NCBI RefSeq assembly: GCF_026151205.1
Contig: NC_087074.1
Location: 3,534,001 to 3,598,000 of the forward strand
Length of the DNA: 64,000 bases
Reading direction: 5' to 3'
Source of the DNA: Bolinopsis microptera
Taxonomy: Eukaryota > Ctenophora > Tentaculata > Lobata > Bolinopsidae
The notes under the pieces are model-generated. The model searched no databases, was not told where the DNA came from, and worked only from the letters and a program-made list of their open reading frames with translations. Shown here in pieces: positions 22,101 to 31,300 of this stretch (the first letter of the stretch is position 1; each line of letters opens with the position of its first letter). Position numbers and translations under genes: made by a program.

Positions 22101-24460
22101 CTGAAAGCTTTGAGTGTCAGCAGATCGATTTTTTCAGACGGATCTGTCTGTATTATGTCAAGGAAAATTGTTGACTCGGTGAATGGTCCTTTAGAGTTGA
22201 AACTATTATCGCTCCACGTGACACTGATTGACCGGTTATAGTCACATGATTCACCGCCAGCATTTGCACAAATCACATGATCCAACCAGATCGGCTTATC
22301 ATGTGACAAATATTCGGGTGACCATAGGATCCAATCAAACGTGTAACTGGACTCTCATACCAGACAGCAGACTATTTTCAGACATCAGAAACGTCTGATT
22401 ATGATAACGATAAACCATGGGTTAAAGTATATAAGGATGTTATATCTTGTTCATTGTTATCAATTGTTTACAGTCAGTTCATCTCTTCTTCCACAACCTA
22501 TCAACTATTCAACAACCTTTAATAATTAAACATCTTGTCAACAATCTATAAGATGCACTCTTTCGTACAGTACGCCATCAAACTAGGATACACTGCTTGT
22601 GATGCTGAATTAGCTCTCTCTAGATTGGGACACGATGCTATCACCAACGACCTCCTTACCCTGGTAATCTCCTTAAAATCAGCAACATCCGCTCGGAGGA
22701 ACGATCTACCGGGACAAGGAAAGCGTTTGCCAAAACCAAAACGATGTTTGGGATACAAACTGGAAAGTCTCTCCTATGTACCAGTTCCTGAAATGTGCTG
22801 ATATAGAAGCATTCTTAGGATTTTATGTGTCAGCAGCATACACAAAATCTTTATCAAGGCTGTATGGTCGGATGGTCCTATTCAAGAAACATAACTGAAG
22901 TTTATGCTTAAACTAATGGTCATCCTGAACTTAACCCTTACCCAAACCTTTCCGCTCTACCTTGATCCTTCCTTGCATGGCACCGATCCTGAACTTAATC
23001 ATGATCCCTGAACGGTGCTTGAATCCTTAACTGCAATGCTGAATTGAAACCTAGTGTATAAATTAATGGCTAACCATGATCCCCGGAACATAAAGTTGTT
23101 ATTCATTAAAGACAAAAAACATCATGACCTTATCTAGTGTCTTGATCTTACGCATGGGAAAATTCTTGATTTTCAACATACATTATGTCACCTGAACATG
23201 TGATTTGGATTTGATATTATTGATAATTGTGTGTATGTAGTTATCTATTGTTAATATTTATACTTTTTACCACTCTCACAAAATACTTTGTATTCTTCGA
23301 TACGGTAAAAACTAAAGAGCAATCATAAGATAAAAATGAATCCTAATTTTCTTCAGGCATCACTTGACCACGAGCGACTCCAGCCCATCAGCAAACACAT
23401 GGCTTCGAGTCTGGCAGATGGTAGTGTTGAGGGAAACTTAGCCACTATTCCTGGACTGTCACGTGCCCTGATACAACGTGCAGCACGTGCTGGCAATATG
23501 CCAACTGCTATCAGGGTCGAGGAACTGCTCAAGAAAAACGAAGTGAGTTTAATAAAATGCTGTTAATTCTTAATGTAGATGTTGTAGCTATAAATGGCTA
23601 CAGCTAACACTATTAAAGTATTAATGCTAAGTACCAAACAACAAGTGGGAGGTGGATCGTTGGTATACCATTAAATCGATTTAACACCGCAATTCCAGTC
23701 GCAATTAGCCTGGGACCACTACTAGCATAGTCACAACATCTACAAAGCTGCCATATAGCCTGACTGACAATTTTCTCGACTGACTGACAATGTTTCTTCT
23801 TTTCCCCATTTAGAATACAAAGATTAGTACATTTTAGCTTATAATTAATATTATATTTTTACCTATAGTTTACCTAGATTAAACAAGACTAGCCACTAGG
23901 AGTAGGACTTGTTAACAAGTTTTTTCCCTCGGAATAATGATTCATTCATAGATTGATCGTCATTTTTTTAGAGTCTGAGACTTGAAGTGGAAACAAGCAA
24001 CAAAGCGTTAAGTGATCTCCAAAGAGAGCACACCAAAGTTAAAGAGAGTTGTAAAACAGCTTGTTCAAACCTTCACTACACCACGGTTAGTTGAAATCCC
24101 TCGAAAGTCACGCCAGGCATGGAGTACACATTTTCCAGCTTCCGATTGCAACAATTTCTAAAATATGAGACTCAAACATTTATTCTTGTACATGTAATCT
24201 ACTAATCTAATCTACTAATCTAATCTACTAATCTAATCTACTAATCTAATCTACTATTGTAGATGCAAGTGACGACCCTAAAGCAGAGCCGGGAGAATGC
24301 GTTACAAAAGCTGAAGAAAGCTCAACAGAACTACGACGCTCTGAACAGATCCCTGACGAAACAAGCTGCAGGCTGGGTGCAAGAGAGGCTAGATGATCGT
24401 ACAGTGGACAGAACGAGGAAGATGCAACGCCTCTTCCCCAATCTCAATACCGTTGCATAG
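16152..24460 (+). CDS. Coiled-coil protein, 11 exons, 426 aa
   Basis: Exons: 16152-16189, 16324-16461, 16635-16758, 17001-17114, 17360-17455, 17651-17758, 17944-17998, 18143-18252, 23357-23542, 23972-24085, 24263-24460. All introns are GT-AG and every junction keeps frame, giving 1281 nt. The protein starts MTIMDESSDMLSR. Most of it is charged heptad-rich sequence (ELICTLEDSVLQLERLE, KERRDVKSQRSALDEQKRLL, KQMNTELVKSQDTARRMQQ), i.e. long coiled coils. A less helical insert (GNLATIPGLSRALIQRAARAG) lies near residue 280. It has no signal peptide or membrane segment, so it is probably cytoplasmic or cytoskeletal/centrosomal. I do not recognise the family. Intron 8 (5.1 kb) holds a large inverted repeat, a tRNA gene and a Regnase-like mini-gene. 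Confidence 0.85.
16872..16944 (+). tRNA. tRNA-Thr (TGT)
   Basis: 73-nt cloverleaf. Acceptor GCCTCCG pairs with CGGAGGC, D arm GCTC/GAGC, anticodon stem CTGGT/ACCAG around CTTGTAA (anticodon TGT), T arm ATGAG/CTCAT around TTCGATT, which matches the Pol III B box. It lies in intron 3 of the coiled-coil gene, same strand. Flanks resemble those of the copy at 33394. Confidence 0.9.
18853..18925 (+). tRNA. tRNA-Thr (TGT), second copy
   Basis: Identical to the copy at 16872 except for TTCAATT in the T loop. All stems pair. It is in intron 8 of the coiled-coil gene and is followed by the shared tail GTGACCTAGTCACCTTTTGG also seen after the copies near 33.4 and 33.6 kb. Confidence 0.85.
18996..19082 (+). 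pseudogene. Degenerate tRNA-Thr-like relic
   Basis: Fragments of the tRNA-Thr sequence (GCACTGGTCTAGTAAACCAA, AGGTCATGAGTTTCATT) about 75 bp after the intact copy. Anticodon stem and T arm are partly kept, the acceptor is lost. Confidence 0.5.
19322..22152. repeat. 2.8 kb inverted repeat (foldback)
   Basis: Arms 19322-about 20205 and about 21265-22152 are inverted copies, near-identical apart from small indels, starting CAGACAGATCCGTCTGAAAA on the left. The middle (20340-20600 versus 21030-21260) also contains diverged inverted matches (AATACATATCGAGCTGTATT, GTTTATCACGAAAACGT). No transposase ORF is visible; the 66-residue ORF present in both arms is low-complexity and probably chance. It lies in intron 8 of the coiled-coil gene and would form a long hairpin in the pre-mRNA. 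Confidence 0.85.
22205..22440 (+). promoter_or_regulatory. Promoter with four MiT/TFE-type E-boxes and TATA
   Basis: Four E-box-like sites: CCACGTGAC (22215), GTCACATGAT (22242), ATCACATGAT (22273) and ATCATGTGAC (22299). A TATA box GTATATAAGG follows at 22427-22436, about 120 bp before the ATG at 22553. The arrangement is conserved in the inverted copy at about 53900-54230 and in part near 60300-60500. Factor identity is inferred from motif shape. Confidence 0.5.
22553..22801 (+). CDS. 82-aa protein like the Regnase (ZC3H12) N-terminus
   Basis: The frame starts MHSFVQYAIKLGYTACDAE and continues SRLGHDAITNDLLTLVISLK. This matches the pattern F-x-x-KLGY-x(8)-LxxLG-x-x-A-x-xND-x-L of the UBA-like N-terminal domain of ZC3H12/Regnase RNases, from memory of the family. 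The frame stops at TGA without a NYN nuclease or zinc finger. A GGTAATCT donor-like site near 22662 could extend it to unseen exons. A nearly identical copy lies inverted at 53604-53852, promoter included. It sits inside intron 8 of the coiled-coil gene. It could be a retained first exon, a dominant-negative mini-protein, or cargo of a mobile segment. Confidence 0.45.
   Translation: MHSFVQYAIKLGYTACDAELALSRLGHDAITNDLLTLVISLKSATSARRNDLPGQGKRLPKPKRCLGYKLESLSYVPVPEMC
24195..24255 (+). repeat. 13-bp repeat of branch-point-like motif before an acceptor
   Basis: Five tandem units of AATCTACTAATCT end 7 bases before the TAG acceptor of the last coiled-coil exon (24263). Each unit contains CTACTAAT, close to the metazoan branch-point consensus. 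Confidence 0.85.
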
Positions 24461-24674
24461 TTAATCAAAGTTTACCTGTGGCGTTATAAACTTGAACTCA
24501 TGAATTATTCTCTAGTGGTTCGATGAAGTTTTATTTGAACGCTAACAGCATTGAGACGAAATCAGATCGAACATCTATAGCCTGTTTTTTTATTTTATGC
24601 CTTTCCGAGATCTTATAAATTCATTACGATTCGTAGTCTAATGAAAAATACAGTAATTTGTTATTCGTTATATA

Positions 24675-25842
24675 AGCAGTGTTCTGCCGTTTTCTCAGAA
24701 AAGGCAGTAAGTCCAATTTTTCGAAATATGGCAATATTGGTATCAAAATTTTCAGTAGAAAATTCTCTACAACATGAGCTACATATTAATGTATAGAAAC
24801 GTTGTTGCATGCAATTCCTAAGGAAGTAAGTCCAAGTTGAGAAACATTATGTTCGGTTTTGGCCAATTATTTTCTGAGAGAAGGACGTAAGTCCGGACTT
24901 ACTGCCTTTTCTGAGAAAATCTTGAAAATTTTCTGAGATAAGGAAGTATTTCCGTGGACTTACTGCCTTTTCTGAGATAAATTATCTGTGATAGGAAGAA
25001 GTAGCTGGACTTACTTCCTATAAAACCATGCTAAAAACAGAATTTTAGAAAGCGATTTCCCAAAAAGAACATAACTTTACTGCCGATTGATATTTTCGCT
25101 TGAAATTTTCAGAATCGATGTATAATTAAATTTCAACCTTACGTAAGTGATCAAAATTTTCATTTAGGCCTCAAAAAAAATTTGGTGGCCGATTTTCAAA
25201 AACGCTGGATGTATTTTAGTCGCAAAACATAAACATACGAGCAGTCATTGAGCTGTTATAATCGCAGAGAATGTTTAGTTTAGGTATATCTTTTAGATCA
25301 AGTTTATCTTCATCAAAATATCGATAAGATATCATTTAATGCACTTAAATCTTTCAAAATTGGCGAGTTTGCCTAAATAAGGGCATACTATTATTCAAAA
25401 ACATTTATCATATGATATGGAGCAATTTAGATTTACCTAATTGTTTATATTTTACAATATAATCCAAAATACATAGATCCCAACCTCAAAAATTTGGTAA
25501 AAAGCTTGGACTTACTTCCTTCTCAGAAAAATATTGAACAGAGATTTTTCTCAGAAAAGGAAGTAAGTCCAAGTTTTCTCAGAAAAGGCAGTAAGTCCAT
25601 CCAGTATGAAAAATTAGCTCGATTATTTGGCATAAAAATGGTTATATCTAAGCTTATGGACGGCTCAAAGCTTTAATTTTTTTGACAACTTATAATTTGA
25701 CTTATTATTGATAACTCAGCGTGTTTACTTTCGATCTTACGCAAAAAATAAGCGAAGAAAAAACCATAAACGCAAAAGTCGCAATATCTCGAAATGGCAA
25801 ATATGGACTTACTGCCTTTTCTGAGAAAACGGCAGTGTTGTG
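24675..25842. mobile_element. Non-autonomous TIR element with internal palindromes
   Basis: Inverted ends: CTGCCGTTTTCTCAGAAAAG on the left (24684) and its complement on the right (ending near 25836), then GGCAGTAAGTCCA inside. The same word, TTCTCAGAAAAGGCAGTAAG, recurs inside in both orientations at about 24880-24990 and 25500-25600. No transposase frame. It lies 215 bp after the coiled-coil stop codon. Confidence 0.7.
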
Positions 25843-26110
25843 GAGATTGAAATTTAATTCCAGAGCCATTAATTATAATCCGCTGCTTTGTGATTTTTCT
25901 TGCTTCCCACAAATTGCAGGTGTGATCATCCACTACTTTCTAAAATCGCAAACCATGACGCTGTTTGGCAACAAACCAAACCTATTACGTAGCAGAACGA
26001 TACAAATCTTTTATCAACTAATTTAGTATCCCCTCCATTGTTCAAGATTAGTCACTAATTAAAGCCGAATCACCGCGTGGAACTCTCGCGGAACCGCATT
26101 TAATGCAGAT

Positions 26111-26202
26111 GTCTATGTTACCTAAATTAGAACGTATACCACCGACCCGGCCAGTGCACCGGCCGGGTCGGTGGTATACGTTCTAATTTAGGTAACATAG
26201 AC
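26111..26202. repeat. Perfect hairpin, 42-bp arms
   Basis: Left arm starts GTCTATGTTACCTAAATTAG and the right arm is its full complement, separated by 8 bases (AGTGCACC). The stem near the loop is GC-rich (CACCGACCCGGCC). Confidence 0.95.
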
Positions 26203-27355
26203 AGGTTAAGATACCATGGTATATTAACCTCTAAATCTTTAGTGCGTTAGTAAAACTAAACAGAGTCGCTGTGGCCAAGGAAATTGAAAATTGTAGTTTG
26301 TAATGGCGTAGTTAAGCCACACTGTGAGTATAAAGACTACAATAACTTGTTTCCTAACCCCGTGCTTCCTGCCATTTTCGTAGACTGTTTGAGAAGTTTC
26401 CACACATTTTACTGTCATATTTAGACGTTCGCAACGTCGCTGTATTGGGGTAATAGGCCAAGTTCGCTTCTAAACGGCAGTGTAAATCTATTCGGATGAC
26501 CAGTAACGCAGTTCCAAAGCCTTATTTTCGCAGTTCAGTTAATATTCAGTTGTGCGAATGTTCGTTTTCGAACCATCTAGCTCAATGCTCAAACTTGGAC
26601 TGACCTATATTTGCAGCATAGCAAACTATTTCGTCATGGTTGATGCAGCTGTGCAGTTTGCGCGGCTGTTTGGTCATAATTAAACCTGGTTATAAACTTT
26701 AATCATTGTTGGTTTCGCAATTACTTCCAGTCCAGAGTTCTACGTGGTTTGTTCTTAATAAGTTAATTTGGCTTCTTATTTATTAACGTTGGGAGTTAGA
26801 GCCAAAAGCAAATTGTTACGGAGACCATCACAACGTTTTAGCGACTATTCGGCTTTGACTTCGAAGAGCAAATTTTGTTTAATAAATAGTGAACTGAGGC
26901 CGCCAGATCTTTGACTTGATTTCCCTCTCCGACGCAAATCTACGGAGAATAGTCGAAATTATTTTAGCCATTAGCCAACTGAACGTCATACAACGTCATA
27001 CAACGTCTATATAACGGCAACCGTTGTCTGGATACGCTCGTGGACCCTCCTTGTGGTCGACCTTGTCGTGCTGAAAGGAATCTTGATAATCATATCAAAA
27101 TACCTTGTAAGTTGTAGTTGCTTAGTTGTAAGATACGTGGCCGATATCTCGATATGGTAATATTGGGATCTGATTGGTGGTTTATTAACAATGGCAACCC
27201 TGACAAAGACAAATCTACGAAGCTCGACCACCATCTTAATACTACAATACAACTTCAGAAATACACTCGCTATACATATGATACAGCACTAGCTTTATTC
27301 TGTAGGCCAGAGTATTGTATAGCTGGATAGTTAGCGTGCACTTCCGATAAATGAA

Positions 27356-27597
27356 ACTGTCCAAGAGTTTGAGAGTTTGAGAGTTTGGGTTCTGTCTAGA
27401 GTTTGAGAGTTTGAGAGTTTGGGTTCTGTCTAGAGTTTGAGAGTTTGAGAGTTTGGGTTCTGCCTAGAGTTTGGGTTCTCATGCCTATAGTTTGGGTTCT
27501 GCCTAGAGTTTGGGAGTTTGGGTTCTGCCTAAAGTTTGGGTTCTGCCAAGAGTTTGGGAGTTTGGGTTCTGCCTAGAGTTTGAGAGTTTAGGTTCTG
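27356..27597. repeat. GAGTTTGAGAGTTTGGGTTCTG minisatellite
   Basis: Irregular tandem units made of GAGAGTTT and GGGTTCTGCCTA blocks. Non-coding, 5' of SLC27. Confidence 0.85.
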
Positions 27598-28388
27598 GTG
27601 AGATACGTATTTGTAGGGAGAATGCTGACTTTTACCCTTTTACTTACTAAGTTACTACAGAGATATTGACTTTGATTCATCCATTAAAGTACCTCATTAG
27701 TCGTTATGTTATTACCTTGTTACTCTGTTCATAAGATGCTTCAGATATCTCCTGTTTATCGTTTACCATTTTACTGCCTCGATATTACCAGTTAACCATT
27801 TTGGAACAATAACTTCGGGTTACATTTAAATATCTGAGTATCTACTCTGCGAGTATGATTAGTATGATTGTACAGTAGCTTATTGGTATCGTTTATTGGG
27901 TTCTTTGATCTTCAGACATTGATATTAGGTTCAGTCATTTTGACTTTATGATATACTCCAGTAGCAGAGAGGAGTTCAGTGTGCACTTCGATGTACAGAG
28001 TTTTTTGCTACTGGATATGGATGAATAAGTCATTGGTAACTCAAATCACCGAGGGCCGCATGTTGTGTCGCTAGTCCCAACCCTGTGGAGCCACGCCCAT
28101 ATTTCATATCAGGTGCGTATATGGGAAATATGTATCTCAGCTTCTGAAGGTCTTAGAGACTCAAACTTGAGTTTAAAGTGACCGCAAAGCACATGTTTAT
28201 ATTGGTACTATGAAGGTCACGAAAGCAATAGTAATAGTTCAGCATCAATGTTTGACTTTGTTCTTGTTATAATCTTTCTAAATTTGTTTACCGGCCTGAT
28301 CATTTTTAATTTCAGTGTAAATTTGATAATAATAACAACGATTTGTGCAATAAATATTACCAAAACTAAACTCGCTTTTAAGAGCAGA

Positions 28389-31300
28389 ATGGAAATGTTA
28401 CACATAGTTCTAGCAATCCTGGTGACGATCCCCACTTTCCTCCTATTTATCGTATCTATCCTGTACTTCCACTATGGTATTGACGGCTGGGACGACATGA
28501 TCCGCGAGTTTAACATCCTCAAGTTCAAATTCTCCTTCGGTTGGTCTCAAGTCAGAATCCAGCGTCGAAAAGTTAACTACATAAAGACTTGGAAACATTC
28601 GGTAGACAAGTTTGGAGATTTGGTGTTCTTGGAAAAGGGAAGATCGACTTATACTTATAACGAGGTAAATTGCAATTTTTATAGGATATCCTGATCAATG
28701 GCACTTCATATCAAATAGACATTAGACATTACACAAGCTTAAGTCATTTCGGATACAAAGCACAATTCCATTTTTGGCCAGGTAGCGCAGTTGGTTAGAG
28801 CGCCAGCTTTGCAATCGTGAGGTTGCGAGTTCGAATCCCGCTGTCTGCCTGGTCGTGGGGTGAGCGTCGTTGACGTTCAGCTAAGGATCCTAAGTGGTCT
28901 ATGCAGCCCCCCGGTCTACTCAGCCGAATACTCGAGAATCGGGTGTGAGGGTTAAATGAGGAGCTGCCCATTGCAGCAAAGTCTCTGGAGAAGAAAGTAT
29001 GGTACACACTACCTTAACCGTCACTGGCCGAGTGAATCCTTCAGCTTCCTGTAATTGGCTGGTTACACTTGTGTAACAATGTGGCTGTTGGAATACTCCG
29101 AAGTAAAATAAGTGTGAGATTTTTAAAAACCTAGTTAAGATTAAATTCTAACAACATAATTCCAAGATCCCATGACATATCTAATAAGAATCATCAGAAG
29201 TCATGATCTTAATTAATTTATCAGCGCAACTTCAATCATCACTGTGATAACAACTCGAAAAAGTTCCACAAATGTAAGTAGATATTTCCAACAACAACTT
29301 TACCCAGATAGACGATCTGAGTAATGGTGTTGGCAAGTTCCTTTACGAGAAGGGTGTAGCGGATGGTAGTGTGGTGGGGATCATGATGACGAACAGTGTG
29401 GAATTTATAGTGTCCTGGCTGGCTATCATTAAACTTGGAGGTCGGCCAGCCCTCTTTAATACCAATCTCAGGTAAATCTAGCATGGCCCTCTTTAATACC
29501 AATCTCAGGTAAATCTAGCAGCCCTCTTTAATACCAATCTCAGGTAAATCTAGCAGCCCTCTTTAATACCAATCTCAGGTAAATCTAGCAGCCCTCTTTA
29601 ATACCAATCTCAGGTAAATCTAGCAGCCCTCTTTAATACCAATCTCAGGTAAATCTAGCAGCCCTCTTTAATACCAATCTCTGGTAAATCTAGCAGCCCT
29701 CTTTAATACCAATCTCTGGTAAATCTAGCAGCCCTCTTTAATACCAATCTCAGGTAAATCTAGCAGCCCTCTTTAATACCAATCTCAGGTAAATCTAGCA
29801 GCCCTCTTTAATACCAATCTCAGGTAAATCTAGCAGCCCTCTTTAATACCAATCTCTGGTAAATCTAGCAGCCCTCTTTAATACCAATCTCTGGTAAATC
29901 TAGCAGCCCTCTTTAATACCAATCTCAGGTAAATCTAGCAGCCCTCTTTAATACCAATCTCTGGTAAATCTAGCAGCCCTCTTTAATACCAATCTCAGGT
30001 AAATCTAGCAGCCCTCTTTAATACCAATCTCTGGTAAATCTAGCAGCCCTCTTTAATACCAATCTCTGGTAAATCTAGCAGCCCTCTTTAATACCAATCT
30101 CAGGTAAATCTAGCAGCCCTCTTTAATACCAATCTCAGGTAAATCTAGCAGCCCTCTTTAATACCAATCTCTGGTAAATCTAGCAGCCCTCTTTAATACC
30201 AATCTCTGGTAAATCTAGCAGCCCTCTTTAATACCAATCTCAGGTAAATCTAGCAGCCCTCTTTAATACCAATCTCAGGTAAATCAAGCAGCTTGGAGGT
30301 CGAGTATAGCGGCCGAGATGGCTCACCAAAATTTTCACTGAAAATTTTGAATTAAAAAATTAATTATACAATTAATCGCAAAACAAAAACGATTTTGAAT
30401 TTGATTTGTAAAATGATTTTAAAATTTAAATAAAAAACGATTTTCATATTGAAATTGAAAACGATTCTCATTTTTAAAACGATTTTGAGTTTGATTTTGA
30501 AAACGATATTGATTTTGATTTTGATTTTGAAAACGATATTGGTTTTGATTTTAAAAACAATATTGATTTTGATTTTAAAAACGATATTGATTTTGATTTT
30601 GAAAACGATATTGATTTTGATTTCGAAAACGATATTGATTTTGATTTTGAAAACCATTTTGATTTTGAAAATGTTTTTTTTTTTTTCCCCCGGTGGCGGC
30701 CGAAATGGCTCAGCTAGCTAATTAGCCGTATGGGATTTATGTTCCGGGGTATTTGGAACAGGTTTAGGGGTTTAAATAGTTAGTACCCGTCCCAAACCAT
30801 CAGAAAAATCAAGTTTCGACCTCCCAACCCACTCAGGCCACTCCCAGAGGCCACGTTCATCCCAAAATAGCTGAAATCCAGGTCGAATCAAGATAGTTAG
30901 ATGGGCGTGGATCCCATACGGCTAATTAGCTAGCTGAGCCATCTCGGCCGCCACCGGGAAAAAAAAATTTCAAAATCAAAATGGTTTTCAAAATCAAAAT
31001 GGTTTTCAAAATCAAAATCAATATCGTTTTCAAAATCAAAATCAATATCGTTTTCAAAATCAAAATCAATATCGTTTTTAAAATCAAAATCAATATCGTT
31101 TTTAAAATCAAAACCAATATCGTTTTCAAAATCAAAATCAAAATCAATATCGTTTTCAAAATCAAACTCAAAATCGTTTTAAAAATGAGAATCGTTTTCA
31201 ATTTCAATATGAAAATCTTATATTTGATCCTTCGAACAGCTGTTGAGCAATGAAACGCAAACATAATCTTAGCAATATGAAAATCGTTTTTTATTTAAAT

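Larger units (their letters stand above)
25843..28247. other. Intergenic, with hairpin and minisatellite
   Basis: No supported exon between the coiled-coil and SLC27 genes. A 42-bp-arm hairpin (26111-26202) and a minisatellite (27356-27597) are listed separately. Confidence 0.5.

Noticed and set aside
28248-28388. N-terminal extension of SLC27 from the ATG at 28248
   Set aside because: It would add 47 residues not typical of the family. The ATG at 28389 gives the usual length. Not excluded by sequence alone.
29279-29307. Acceptor for SLC27 exon 2 at 29278 or 29281
   Set aside because: Both leave the wrong phase after the first exon. The AG at 29306-29307 keeps frame and starts IDDLSNGVGKFL, matching the family.
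29449-30290. CRISPR-like array of regular 35-bp repeats
   Set aside because: The repeats are directly adjacent with no spacers, in a eukaryotic intron, and derive from an exon end.
30364-31264. IVFKIKIN and LILKTILI repeat proteins
   Set aside because: Translations of simple AAAACGATATTGATTTTGAT-like repeats within foldback arms.
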